A DNA stretch of 64,000 bases from Kutzneria sp. CA-103260 (GTDB taxonomy: Bacteria > Actinomycetota > Actinomycetes > Mycobacteriales > Pseudonocardiaceae). Below the pieces are notes generated by a model that was given only the letters and a program-made list of their open reading frames with translations, did not search any database and was not told where the DNA came from. This document shows positions 42,664 to 51,925 of this stretch, piece by piece. The DNA lies in NCBI RefSeq assembly GCF_018263855.1, contig NZ_CP073318.1:9610001-9674000 (forward strand), in the 5' to 3' direction. The position numbers and the translations under genes were made by a program. Every line of letters begins with the position of its first letter. Position 1 is the first letter of the stretch.

Positions 42664-43643
42664 CGCTGGCGGCGAGGCGGCTCGGCGAGCTGGCGGTCGG
42701 GGCCCAGGGACTCGGCTGCATGGGCATGAGCCAGTCCTACGGGCAGGGCGACGAGACGGAGTCGGTCGCGACGGTCCACCGCGCGATCGAGCTGGGCGTC
42801 ACCCTGTTCGACACGGCCGACCAGTACGGCCGGGGCGCCAACGAGGAGCTGCTCGGACGAGCCCTCAAGGGACGGCGTGACCAGGTGGCGATCGCGACGA
42901 AGTTCGGGTTCGTGCCTGGTGACGGCGGTGGCCTCGCGGTACGCGGCGACGCGGCTTACGTGCACGAGGCGGTCAACAGGTCGTTGAGCCGGCTCAATGT
43001 CGACCACATTGATCTCTACTACCAGCACCGGGTCGATCCGAACGTGCCGATCGAGGAGACGGTCGGTGCGATGGCCGAGCTGGTGCAGGCGGGCAAGGTC
43101 CGTCACCTGGGCCTGTCGGAGGCCGGTGCGGAGACGATCCGCAGGGCCCACGCCGTGCACCCGATCACCGCGCTGCAGAGCGAGTGGTCGCTGTGGACCA
43201 GGGACATCGAGGCGGAGATCCTGCCGGCCTGCCGTGAGCTGGGCATCGGCATCGTGCCGTTCTCGCCGCTCGGCCGCGGTTTCCTGACGGGCAGCGTCAC
43301 CTCGGTCGACAACCTCGCCGCCGACGACATGCGGCGCACCCTGCCGCGGTTCGCCGGCGAGAACTTCGACCAGAACCTCGCGATCGTCGACCGGCTCAAC
43401 GCGCTGGCCGCCGAGCGCGGCGTCACGGCCGGTCAGCTGGCCCTGGCCTGGGTGCAGCGGCAGGGCGAGGACGTGGTGCCGATCCCGGGCACCAAGCGGC
43501 GCAAGTACCTCGAAGAGAACGTCGCCGCGGCGCAGCTGGAGCTGGCCGCGCACGACCTGGCGGCGATCGCCGCGACCGCGCCGGCCGACGCGGTCTCGGG
43601 TGACCGGTACCGCCCCGAAATGCAGAAACTCGTCGGACGCTGA
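42660..43643 (+). CDS. Aldo/keto reductase (first of tandem pair)
   Basis: 327 aa. TIM-barrel NADPH-dependent reductase of the YajO/IolS-like group. Catalytic tetrad visible: Asp and Tyr in LFDTADQYGRGANE, Lys in VAIATKFGFV, His in YYQHRVDPNVPIEE. NADP site near VVPIPGTKRRKYLEENV. GTG overlaps the merR stop (GTGA). The substrate is probably a carbonyl inducer of the MerR protein. It has a close paralogue immediately downstream. Confidence 0.94.
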   Translation: MTLAARRLGELAVGAQGLGCMGMSQSYGQGDETESVATVHRAIELGVTLFDTADQYGRGANEELLGRALKGRRDQVAIATKFGFVPGDGGGLAVRGDAAYVHEAVNRSLSRLNVDHIDLYYQHRVDPNVPIEETVGAMAELVQAGKVRHLGLSEAGAETIRRAHAVHPITALQSEWSLWTRDIEAEILPACRELGIGIVPFSPLGRGFLTGSVTSVDNLAADDMRRTLPRFAGENFDQNLAIVDRLNALAAERGVTAGQLALAWVQRQGEDVVPIPGTKRRKYLEENVAAAQLELAAHDLAAIAATAPADAVSGDRYRPEMQKLVGR

Positions 43644-43654
43644 TAAGGAGAATG

Positions 43655-44641
<987 letters not shown>

Positions 44642-44651
44642 CCTGACACAG

Positions 44652-44685
44652 AAGCCGCCGGCCATCACACGGCCGGCGGCTTTGT
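44652..44685. terminator. Terminator after the aldo/keto reductase operon
   Basis: Perfect 12-bp arms AAGCCGCCGGCC and GGCCGGCGGCTT around ATCACAC; the second arm runs into TTTGT. It also sits at the end of the convergent flavodoxin-like gene. Confidence 0.85.
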
Positions 44686-45137
44686 CATGCCATCAGGCCG
44701 GCGGCCACCGTCGCCCCGAGCTCCCAGCACGCCTGTAGGTCCTCCTTCGACGGTGTCGCCGTGACCAGCACGTGCTCGGTGACGCGTGTCCAGCCCAGTC
44801 CCTTGGTGATGCCCTCCACGCTGCGCACGGCGCCGGACATGTCGCTGTTGCCGTGCACGTACAAGCCGTACGGGCGACCCTGCGTCGCGTCCAGGCACGG
44901 GTAGTAGACGAGATCGAAGAACACCTTCAACGCGCCCGACATGTACCCCAGTGAGGCCGGGGTGCCGAGGAGGACGCCGTCGGCCGCCAGCACGTCGACG
45001 GCGGTGGCGGCGAGCGCGGGTTTGCGCACGACCTCGACGCCCTCGATCTCGGGCGTTGTGGCTCCGGCCACAGTCGCCTCGAACATCGCCTGGAGATTGG
45101 GCGAGGGAGTGTGGTGCACGATCAGCAGTCGGGGCAC
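44685..45137 (-). CDS. Flavodoxin/NADPH-dependent FMN reductase family protein
   Basis: 150 aa. Flavodoxin-like fold: RLLIVHHTPSPNLQAMFEAT (phosphate-binding loop), ADGVLLGTPASLGYMSGALK, FFDLVYYPCLDATQGRPYGL, YVHGNSDMSGAVRSVEGI. Likely binds FMN and passes electrons or reduces quinones. GTG start at 45137. Partner unknown; it converges on the aldo/keto reductase operon. Confidence 0.85.
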   Translation of the reverse strand: MPRLLIVHHTPSPNLQAMFEATVAGATTPEIEGVEVVRKPALAATAVDVLAADGVLLGTPASLGYMSGALKVFFDLVYYPCLDATQGRPYGLYVHGNSDMSGAVRSVEGITKGLGWTRVTEHVLVTATPSKEDLQACWELGATVAAGLMA

Positions 45138-45374
45138 CCCTACGACGATGCCGAGCGGTCCGCGTCACCGCAACCGGTCGACGGTGCGTAGCCGCACAGG
45201 GGCCGGAGAACCGTGCTGCCAGCACGATTCCGGACGGACCCGATCGGTGCGGGTGACGGAGTGTGGTGAGCGAATGTGCCGACGCGTCAAGGAAAAACCG
45301 CGCGAAACGGAGGCAACCGGACCGGTACCCCGGCCGTCTTCCCTAGAGGAAACGCTGGTATAGATGGAAGAACT

Positions 45375-45710
45375 GTGGACGTCACCTCAACTCTCCTGTC
45401 CGGCAGCCGGCGCAAGCGTGTGGTCTACGCGGGCTGGCTGGCCGTAGGCATCGGCCTGATCGGTGCACCGCTGGTGGTCCTGTCGCTGTGGCCCGGCATC
45501 GACCACACCCCCTACTCGGCCAACACGGTCCTGCTCGCCTTCGGACTGTGCCTGTGCTCCCTCGCCTACGCGTTCGGCCGCGCGGCCGTCGCCGGCATGA
45601 CGGAGAGCCGGCCCCGACCGGTGTCGGGACCGGGCAACCTCCCCTACGTGCTGGCCGCCGTTTTTCTGGCGGTCGCGGTGGTCTCACTGGTCATCGCGGC
45701 GTCGTCCTGA
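45375..45710 (+). CDS. Small three-helix membrane protein, function unknown
   Basis: 111 aa with three hydrophobic segments (~18-40 VYAGWLAVGIGLIGAPLVVL; ~50-70 ANTVLLAFGLCLCSLAYAFG; ~88-110 PYVLAAVFLAVAVVSLVIA). Basic N-terminus (SGSRRKR) suggests the N-terminus is inside. No family recognised. GTG at 45375 with GGAAG upstream; the frame is open to 45276 but that part is not hydrophobic or conserved-looking. Confidence 0.65.
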   Translation: MDVTSTLLSGSRRKRVVYAGWLAVGIGLIGAPLVVLSLWPGIDHTPYSANTVLLAFGLCLCSLAYAFGRAAVAGMTESRPRPVSGPGNLPYVLAAVFLAVAVVSLVIAASS

Positions 45711-45715
45711 GCCGG

Positions 45716-47365
45716 TCACTCGAACAGGGCTGACACCTCGCCCCGCAGTGTGGCCAGCCGTGCCACGGCACGCTGCCGCGCGGCGGCCAGCCCGTCCCGG
45801 TCCGGCACCGGTTCCACGATCTCCAGATAGGCCTTGAGCTTCGGCTCGGTGCCCGACGGCCGGATCAACACCCGGACCCCCTCGCCGCGCAGGGCCAGCA
45901 CGTCGGCCCGCGGCCGCAGGTCCTCGGCGCTCACCGAGCCGCCCGCCAGTGACGTCGGCGGATCGGTGCGCAGCTTCGCCATCAGCTCGCCGATTCGGCT
46001 CAGCTCGGTCACCCGCAGCGAAACCTGGTCGGTCAGGTGCAGACCGTGCGCGACGGCCAGGTCGTCGAGCACGTCCAGCGGCGTCCGGCCCTCCGCCTTC
46101 AGCCCGGCGGCCAGGTCGCAGGCCAGCACCGCGGCCGAGATCCCGTCCTTGTCCCGCACGTAGTCCGGGTCGACGCAGTGGCCGAGCGCTTCCTCGTACG
46201 CGTAGACCAGACCGGTGCCAGCGCCGTCGCCGGCTCGCACGAGCCACTTGAAGCCGGTCAGCGTCTCGTCGTAGCGGGCGCCGTGCGCGGCCGCGATCTT
46301 GGACAGCAGCGAGGACGACACGATCGTGGTCGCCACCAGCGCGCCGGTCGCGTCCATTGTGGACAGCACGTGCTCGCCGAGCAGCACTCCGGTCTCGTCG
46401 CCGCGCAGCATGCGCCACGACCCGTCCCGTTCCCGCACGCCCAGCGCGCACCGGTCGGCGTCCGGATCGAGGGCGATCGCCAGGTCGGCGTCGACCTCGG
46501 CGGCCAGCGCCAGCAGCAGGTCCGTCGCGCCCGGCTCCTCCGGGTTCGGGAACGACACCGTCGGGAAGTCCGGGTCCGGATCCTGCTGCTGAGCCACGAA
46601 GTGCACGTCGGTGAACTCGGCCGCGGCCAGCACCTCGGCCAGCGTCGCGGCGCCGACGCCGTGCATCGGCGTCGCGGCCACGCGCAGCGTCCGCACTCCG
46701 CCGGTGGGCAGGCTCGCGGCCCGCCTCACGTACGCGGCGACCTCGTCGGCGGACACAGTCGTCCAGGTCTGCGAACGCGGCACTGACACGGCGGCCGGCA
46801 CCTGGGCGATGGCCGCCTCGATCTGGCGGTCGGTCGGCGGCACGATCTGGGCGCCGTGCTCGATGTACAGCTTGTAGCCATTGTCTGCCGGCGGGTTGTG
46901 CGACGCCGTGATCTGCACCCCGGCAACCGCGTTCAACTCCCGCACCAGGAATGCCGTGACGGGCGTCGGCAACGGCCCGTCCAGCACCCGCACGTCGAAC
47001 CCGGCCGCGGCCAGCACGCCGGCGGCGGCTCGGTGGAACAACTCCGAGCCGTGCCGCGCGTCCCGGCCGACGACCACAACACCGCCGCCGTGGCCATTGC
47101 GCTGCAGCCAGTCCGCGAGGCCGGCGGTGGTCCGCACGACCACCGCCTCGTTCATGCCGTTCGCACCGGCGCGAACCGGTCCGCGCAGCCCGGCGGTGCC
47201 GAACGTCAGCGGCCCGGCCATCCGGTCGGTGAGCTCGTCGACGGCAGCCTGGTCACCGGCGATCGCCCGCGCCAGAACACCCTGCAACTCGGCTCGGGCG
47301 TCCTGGTCGGGGTCGTCGGCGATCCACCGGAACGTGGCGTCCCGCAGCGCCGGCGCCAAACTCAT
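45716..47365 (-). CDS. Phospho-sugar mutase (phosphomannomutase/phosphoglucomutase family)
   Basis: 549 aa, four-domain alpha-D-phosphohexomutase. Active-site phosphoserine loop QITASHNPPADNGYKLY; metal loop AIALDPDADRCALGVRE; sugar-binding loop YAYEEALGHCVDPDYVRDKD; phosphate-binding loop LIRPSGTEPKLKAYLE. N-terminal FGTAGLRGPVRAGANGMNEA marks the PGM2/PMM2-like class, which includes enzymes acting on pentose-1-phosphates. Its ATG overlaps the pnp stop by 4 nt, so it may convert (deoxy)ribose-1-phosphate to the 5-phosphate; this is inferred from context. Confidence 0.92.
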   Translation of the reverse strand: MSLAPALRDATFRWIADDPDQDARAELQGVLARAIAGDQAAVDELTDRMAGPLTFGTAGLRGPVRAGANGMNEAVVVRTTAGLADWLQRNGHGGGVVVVGRDARHGSELFHRAAAGVLAAAGFDVRVLDGPLPTPVTAFLVRELNAVAGVQITASHNPPADNGYKLYIEHGAQIVPPTDRQIEAAIAQVPAAVSVPRSQTWTTVSADEVAAYVRRAASLPTGGVRTLRVAATPMHGVGAATLAEVLAAAEFTDVHFVAQQQDPDPDFPTVSFPNPEEPGATDLLLALAAEVDADLAIALDPDADRCALGVRERDGSWRMLRGDETGVLLGEHVLSTMDATGALVATTIVSSSLLSKIAAAHGARYDETLTGFKWLVRAGDGAGTGLVYAYEEALGHCVDPDYVRDKDGISAAVLACDLAAGLKAEGRTPLDVLDDLAVAHGLHLTDQVSLRVTELSRIGELMAKLRTDPPTSLAGGSVSAEDLRPRADVLALRGEGVRVLIRPSGTEPKLKAYLEIVEPVPDRDGLAAARQRAVARLATLRGEVSALFE

Positions 47366-48177
47366 GCCTTCCCCACCAGGTCACGCAGCAGGGTGCCCAT
47401 GTCGGTGGCGGCGAGCCGGCCGGCCTCCAGGACCTCCTCGTGGTTGAGCGGCTCGCCGGTGATGCCGGCGGCCAGGTTCGTCACCAGCGACAGGCCGAAC
47501 ACCTCCGCGCCGGCCGCCCGCGCCGCGATGGCCTCCAGCACCGTCGACATGCCGACCAGGTCCGCGCCCATGGTGCGCAGCATCCGGATCTCGGCCGGCG
47601 TCTCGAAGTGCGGGCCGGGCATCGCCGCGTACACGCCCTCCTCCAGATCGGGGCGGATGCCGCGGGCCACGTCCCGCAGTCGCGACGAGTACAGGTCGGT
47701 CAGGTCCACGAACCGGGCCCCGACCAGCGGCGACTTGGCCGTCATGTTGATGTGGTCGCTGATCAGCACCGGCTGCCCGACGCTCATGCCCTGGCGCAGC
47801 CCACCGGCCGCGTTGGTGAGGATGATCGTGCGCACGCCCGCGGCGGTCGCGGTGCGCACGTTGTGCACCACCGGGTCGATGCCGAAGCCCTCGTACAGGT
47901 GGGTGCGGCCGAGCATGACCAGGACGCGGTTGTCGCCGACCTGCAGCGAACGGATCGTGCCGCCGTGCCCGACCGCGGTCGGCGCGCGGAAGCCCGGCAG
48001 CTCCGGCATCGGCACCTCGTGCTCGGCCTCGCCGATCACGTCGGCGGCCGGCCGCCAGCCGGAGCCGAGCACCACGGCGACATCGTGCTGGGCGACGCCG
48101 GTGCGCTCGACGAGCGCCGCCGCGGCGGCGGTCGCCAGCGCGTTGGGGGAAATGGGGTCTTCGCTGATACCGGTCAC
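47362..48177 (-). CDS. Purine-nucleoside phosphorylase
   Basis: 271 aa, trimeric PNP class (PunA/DeoD2-like). Phosphate site VVLGSGWRPAADVI and GRTHLYEG; purine site HFETPAEIRMLRTMGADLVG, MSTVLEAIAARAAGAEV; NAAGGLRQGM for substrate binding; LVTNLAAGITGEPLNHEEVL near the end. Cleaves inosine, guanosine and deoxy forms. It acts after adenosine deaminase. Coupled to the mutase gene by a 4-nt overlap. Confidence 0.95.
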   Translation of the reverse strand: MTGISEDPISPNALATAAAAALVERTGVAQHDVAVVLGSGWRPAADVIGEAEHEVPMPELPGFRAPTAVGHGGTIRSLQVGDNRVLVMLGRTHLYEGFGIDPVVHNVRTATAAGVRTIILTNAAGGLRQGMSVGQPVLISDHINMTAKSPLVGARFVDLTDLYSSRLRDVARGIRPDLEEGVYAAMPGPHFETPAEIRMLRTMGADLVGMSTVLEAIAARAAGAEVFGLSLVTNLAAGITGEPLNHEEVLEAGRLAATDMGTLLRDLVGKA

Positions 48178-48198
48178 GCGGGCGAGCCTAAATCACCC

Positions 48199-49902
48199 TT
48201 AGCCGGTCACCTGGAAGTGCTGGTAGATCTGGTCGAACAGGACCTTGGCCACCGGGTCGTCGACCGGGGCTTTCACCCCGACCACCCACAGGTCGTTGCC
48301 CTTGACCAGCACCATCGCGACCGTGGACGGCGGGGCGGAACCGCCGGTGTCCTGCGAGTAGTCGAACTGCTGGGCCTGGGAGAAGCCGGGCACCGTGATG
48401 GACACGATCCGCTGCATGTTCACCTTCGGCAGCGCCTCCACCGCGGTCAGGTAGGCGTCGACCTTGGTGAACTGGGGGAAGCGCTGCACGGACAGCTCCC
48501 GCGAGCCGTCCGGGCTGATGAAGAACACCTGCGCCCGCTTGGGCAGCGAGTCGGTGGCGTCGCGGGTCTGCTTGAACTGCTGCCAGTCCTCCGGCACGTC
48601 CACGGTGAAGTTGCCGCCGGCCTGGCCAGTGGCGGTCACGGCGCTGCCCTGGGCCGGCGTGGTCGATATCGGGGTGGTGCTGGTCGACGTCGGCTGCGAG
48701 GTCGGCGTGCTGCCGAAGGCGACGGCCGGCGGCAACAGCGCCTGGCCGCCGAGGAAGCGGGTCAGCACGAAGCCGCCGCTCATCGACAGCACCACGATCA
48801 TCGCCGCGACCAGCGCCAACACCGCCGTGCCGAGCTTGCCGCGGCGCTTGCGCGGCCGCGGCGGCTGCTGGGGCAGCGGCGGGTCGGTCACCATGAACGG
48901 CAGCGGACCCGGGTCGTTGGCCAGCGGCGTGTCCGTCGGCGCGACCGGCGCCTTCGGCGGCGCGAACTGCTCGGACAGCGAGCCGGCGGGGCGCTTCGGC
49001 TTGGGCGGCGGCGCCACCGGCGGGGCATCCGGGTTCGGCACCGGGAACAGCACCGTGCCGGGCTCCGCCAGCAGCGGCCGCAGCCGGCGGCGAACCTCGG
49101 CCAGCGACATCCGGCCGCCCGGGTCCTTCACCATCAGGCCGGCGATCACCGGTTCCAGCGCACCGGCCGCGGCGGCCCGCGGCACGTCGCCGTGCACCAC
49201 CTCGGTGACCGTGGCCAGCGGGTCGTCGTCAGCGTCGTACGGCGGCACGCCCTCGACCACCGCGAACAGCGTCGCGCCCAGGCTCCACAGGTCGGCCGCC
49301 GGCGTCACCTCCTGGCCGGAGGCCACCTCCGGCGCGATGTAGGCCGGCGAGCCCAGCATGATGCCGGTGCTGGTCATGGTGTTCTCGGCGACGTTGCGGG
49401 CGATGCCGAAGTCGGTGAGCTTGATCTGGCCGCTGTCGCCGACCAGCACGTTGCCCGGCTTCACGTCCCGGTGCGTGATGCCGGCTCGGTGCGCCGCCTC
49501 CAGACCCGCCGCCACCGCGTCGGCGACCGCCGCGGTCTGCTGCGTGTTCAGCGGGCCCTGCTGGCGGACCACCTCCGCGAGGCTGCGCGAGGGCACCAGT
49601 TCCATCACCACGAACGGCTCGCCGTCCTGGCGCGCGATGTCGTGCAGCGTGACCACGTTCGGGTGCGACAGCACCGCGATGGCCCGGGCCTCCCGCAGCG
49701 TGCGTTCCCGCAGCGCGTCCGCCTCACCGGCCGGGATGCCCGGCGGCAGCAGCACTTCCTTCACCGCGACCTTGCGTTGGAGGAACTCGTCGTAGGCCGC
49801 CCACACCGTGCCCATCGACCCGTTGCCCAGCACGTGTTCGAGCCGGTAGCGACCGGCGATCACGCGGGATCGGTCGTTCGACGGGGATTCCGGCGTGGCC
49901 AT
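48199..49902 (-). CDS. Membrane-anchored PknB-type Ser/Thr protein kinase
   Basis: 567 aa. Kinase domain ~15-270: GNGSMGTVWAAYDEFLQRKV (Gly loop and Lys in VAVKEV), catalytic loop THRDVKPGNVLV, DFGIARN, APE as YIAPEVASG. Pro-rich juxtamembrane stretch (~285-365), one membrane helix ~375-395 (GTAVLALVAAMIVVLSMSGG), a Thr/Ser-rich linker, and an outer domain ~430-567 (NFTVDVPEDWQQFKQT, ISPDGSRELSVQRFPQF) without PASTA repeats. The outer domain resembles lipid-transfer/LpqN-like sensor folds in pattern only. ATG at 49902 with GGAGA upstream; GTG at 49917 is the alternative. Confidence 0.92.
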   Translation of the reverse strand: MATPESPSNDRSRVIAGRYRLEHVLGNGSMGTVWAAYDEFLQRKVAVKEVLLPPGIPAGEADALRERTLREARAIAVLSHPNVVTLHDIARQDGEPFVVMELVPSRSLAEVVRQQGPLNTQQTAAVADAVAAGLEAAHRAGITHRDVKPGNVLVGDSGQIKLTDFGIARNVAENTMTSTGIMLGSPAYIAPEVASGQEVTPAADLWSLGATLFAVVEGVPPYDADDDPLATVTEVVHGDVPRAAAAGALEPVIAGLMVKDPGGRMSLAEVRRRLRPLLAEPGTVLFPVPNPDAPPVAPPPKPKRPAGSLSEQFAPPKAPVAPTDTPLANDPGPLPFMVTDPPLPQQPPRPRKRRGKLGTAVLALVAAMIVVLSMSGGFVLTRFLGGQALLPPAVAFGSTPTSQPTSTSTTPISTTPAQGSAVTATGQAGGNFTVDVPEDWQQFKQTRDATDSLPKRAQVFFISPDGSRELSVQRFPQFTKVDAYLTAVEALPKVNMQRIVSITVPGFSQAQQFDYSQDTGGSAPPSTVAMVLVKGNDLWVVGVKAPVDDPVAKVLFDQIYQHFQVTG

Positions 49903-49938
49903 GCGGCCATTCTCCACGAGCCGTGTCTGACCAGTGTT

Positions 49939-50448
49939 TCAGGCCCGCAGGCCGGCCAGGACCACCTTCGCCAGCGCGTCCTCGGCGCTGGCTCCGGGGC
50001 GGCAGACGACCAGCGACAGCAGTTCGATGACGGCCGCCGGCTCGACATCGGCGCGCAGCGAGCCCTCGTCCTGGGCGCCCTTGATGACCTGGTGCAGAGC
50101 CTCGTGCAACCGCGCGACCGGCTGGGCGACGACGGGGTCCTCGATGGGCACCGCCTTGAGCATGGCGAAGGGCTCCAGCACGGCCGCGCGCACGTAGTCG
50201 AGCAGGACGTCCCAGCGGGGCAGGTCAGCGGGCGCGGCCTCCAGCCCGGCGGTGAGGCGGCTGACGACGTCGCAGCTGATGAGGGCGAGCAGCGCCGCGC
50301 GGTCGGGGAAGTGCCGGTAGAGGGTGCCGACGCCGAGCCCGGCGGCGCGGGCGATGTCCTCCATGGACACGCACTCGCCGGCGGTCGTGAAGACCTTGAT
50401 GGCGGCGCGCACGATCAGCTCGCGGTTGCGCCGCGCGTCGGCCCGCAC
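49939..50448 (-). CDS. TetR family transcriptional regulator
   Basis: 169 aa. Helix-turn-helix: LIVRAAIKVFTTAGECVSME, DIARAAGLGVGTLYRHFPDR. C-terminal domain ~60-169 is all helical (SBP-type TetR_C: LLDYVRAAVLEPFAMLKAV). GTG at 50448 with GGGAGGGG upstream. Divergent from the LLM oxidoreductase gene at 50538; two repeated sites lie between them, so it likely represses both. Confidence 0.92.
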   Translation of the reverse strand: MRADARRNRELIVRAAIKVFTTAGECVSMEDIARAAGLGVGTLYRHFPDRAALLALISCDVVSRLTAGLEAAPADLPRWDVLLDYVRAAVLEPFAMLKAVPIEDPVVAQPVARLHEALHQVIKGAQDEGSLRADVEPAAVIELLSLVVCRPGASAEDALAKVVLAGLRA

Positions 50449-50466
50449 AAGCCCCTCCCAAGAAGT

Positions 50467-50526
50467 GGAATCTCGGATTCACCTTAGGTTAGCATCGGCA
50501 CGTAAGCGGAATCTATGGTTCATCTT
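50467..50526. promoter_or_regulatory. Repeated operator sites between TetR and LLM oxidoreductase genes
   Basis: Two 19-bp direct repeats, GGAATCTCGGATTCACCTT (50467-50485) and GGAATCTATGGTTCATCTT (50508-50526), 41 bp apart. The first contains the palindrome GAATC-TCG-GATTC; the second is a near match (GAATC-TAT-GGTTC). Spacing is about four helical turns. Confidence 0.65.
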
Positions 50527-50537
50527 CAGGGGGAGAC

Positions 50538-51341
50538 ATGCGAATCGGACTGCTTGTGCACAGCGTCGGCCGCACGCTGGACGACCTGGTGGCCGAGGCG
50601 GCGGAGGCCGCGGTGGACACCGCCTACGTGAACGAGACGGTCGGCTGGGACCCAGTCCAGCTGGCGGCGTTGATCGGCGCGCGGGTGCCGGGCATCGAGG
50701 TGGGCACGGCGGTGACGCTGACCTACCCGCGTCACCCGCAGGCGTTGGCGTTGGCGGCGCTGAGCGCCCAGGCCGCGACCGGCAACAGGTTCGTCCTCGG
50801 CGTCGGACCGGGCCACAAGGCTCCGATGGAGGAGCGCTTCGGCATCAGCTATGACAAGCCGGCGGCGCACGTCCGCGACTACCTGACCCGGCTGCGTCCG
50901 CTGTTGGACGACACCACCGGCCTCGTCGGCGTGACCCGGCCGAAGCTGCTGTTGTCGGCGCTGGGGCCGGTCATGCTGGGCATCGCCGACGAGTTGGCCG
51001 ACGGCACGATCCTCGTCTGGACCACCGCCAAGGGCGTCGCCGAGTTGGTCGTGCCTCGCTTGCACGACAAGGAAATCGTGTCGCTGGCCCAGGTCGGCGT
51101 CACCGATGACGCGGATGCGCTGCGGCAGCAGTTGGCCGCCGGCTTCGGGCCGGTGAAGAAGCTGCCCAACTACCACAAGCACCTCGCCCGCCAGGGCCTG
51201 ACGAGCGTCGTGGAGACGGCCATCCTCGGCGACGAAAAGGTTGTGCGGCAGGAGATCCAGCGCCTCGCGGACGCCGGCGTCACCGAGCTGGTGGTCAGTG
51301 TCGTCGGCGACCGCGGGCGAACCCTGGCGGCGTTGCGCTAA
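50538..51341 (+). CDS. LLM-class (luciferase-like, probably F420-dependent) oxidoreductase
   Basis: 267 aa. TIM-barrel of the bacterial luciferase-like superfamily: RIGLLVHSVGRTLDDLVAEA, GIEVGTAVTLTYPRHPQALA, FVLGVGPGHKAPMEERFGIS, VRDYLTRLRPLL, LLLSALGPVMLGIADELADG. In actinomycetes most such proteins use F420. Substrate unknown. ATG with GGGGGAGA upstream. Regulated probably by the divergent TetR protein. Its end overlaps the convergent GNAT gene by 4 nt. Confidence 0.9.
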   Translation: MRIGLLVHSVGRTLDDLVAEAAEAAVDTAYVNETVGWDPVQLAALIGARVPGIEVGTAVTLTYPRHPQALALAALSAQAATGNRFVLGVGPGHKAPMEERFGISYDKPAAHVRDYLTRLRPLLDDTTGLVGVTRPKLLLSALGPVMLGIADELADGTILVWTTAKGVAELVVPRLHDKEIVSLAQVGVTDDADALRQQLAAGFGPVKKLPNYHKHLARQGLTSVVETAILGDEKVVRQEIQRLADAGVTELVVSVVGDRGRTLAALR

Positions 51342-51925
51342 CCCTGCGGCTCCCGCCAGATCGGGAACATCTGCGGCCCGCCGGGCGGCGCGAACGGCTC
51401 GCCGCTGTCGACGAAGCCGTGCCGCCGCCACAGGCGGGCGCTACGGGCTGAACTGGCCTCGCCGGAACACGCGACGCCCTCGGCGTCGAGTCGGCGGAAG
51501 TGCTGCCGCGCGATCGCGCTGCCGACACCCTTGCGTTGCGCCGACGGCAGAAGCCCGCAGAACTGCCAGTGCAGATGCGGCTGAGAGTGCGCGGAGCTGG
51601 CGGCCATCAGTTCACTGAGGACGGTGAACCGGTCGAGGTCGTCCGGGTCGAGGAAGGCGAACCGCGCCATGAACTCCTCGGGGCTCTCGCCGCCCTCGGA
51701 GCGGAACCACAGCGACGCGGCGGTGTGGTCGTGCGCCAGGTACACCTCGCCGTCGGCGAAGGCGGCCTCGGTGAACGCCCGGAAGAACGCCGGCTGCACC
51801 TCGCGTCGCCGCTCGTCGCCGGGGAACACCCACATGCTCACCGGATCGTCCTGGAACGCCTCGGCGAGCACCCGGGCGACAACGTCCACTTCGGACCGGG
51901 ACGCCGGCCGGACCACGTCGTCCAT
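51338..51925 (-). CDS. GNAT family N-acetyltransferase
   Basis: 195 aa. GNAT fold with the acetyl-CoA site LLPSAQRKGVGSAIARQHFR (Q/R-x-x-G-x-G pattern as QRKGVGS) and motif B ASSARSARLWRRHGFVDSGE. N-terminal VRPASRSEVDVVARVLAEAF. Substrate not predictable. Its ATG overlaps the stop of the APC permease by 1 nt, so the two are one operon; acetylation of an imported amino acid or amine is a reasonable inference. Confidence 0.88.
   Translation of the reverse strand: MDDVVRPASRSEVDVVARVLAEAFQDDPVSMWVFPGDERRREVQPAFFRAFTEAAFADGEVYLAHDHTAASLWFRSEGGESPEEFMARFAFLDPDDLDRFTVLSELMAASSAHSQPHLHWQFCGLLPSAQRKGVGSAIARQHFRRLDAEGVACSGEASSARSARLWRRHGFVDSGEPFAPPGGPQMFPIWREPQG

Noticed and set aside
47440..50487. 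1015-aa open frame on the plus strand
   Set aside because: It lies antisense to pnp, the kinase and a TetR gene; composition (His/Arg/Gly/Ala) is typical of a high-GC shadow frame and shows no family motif.
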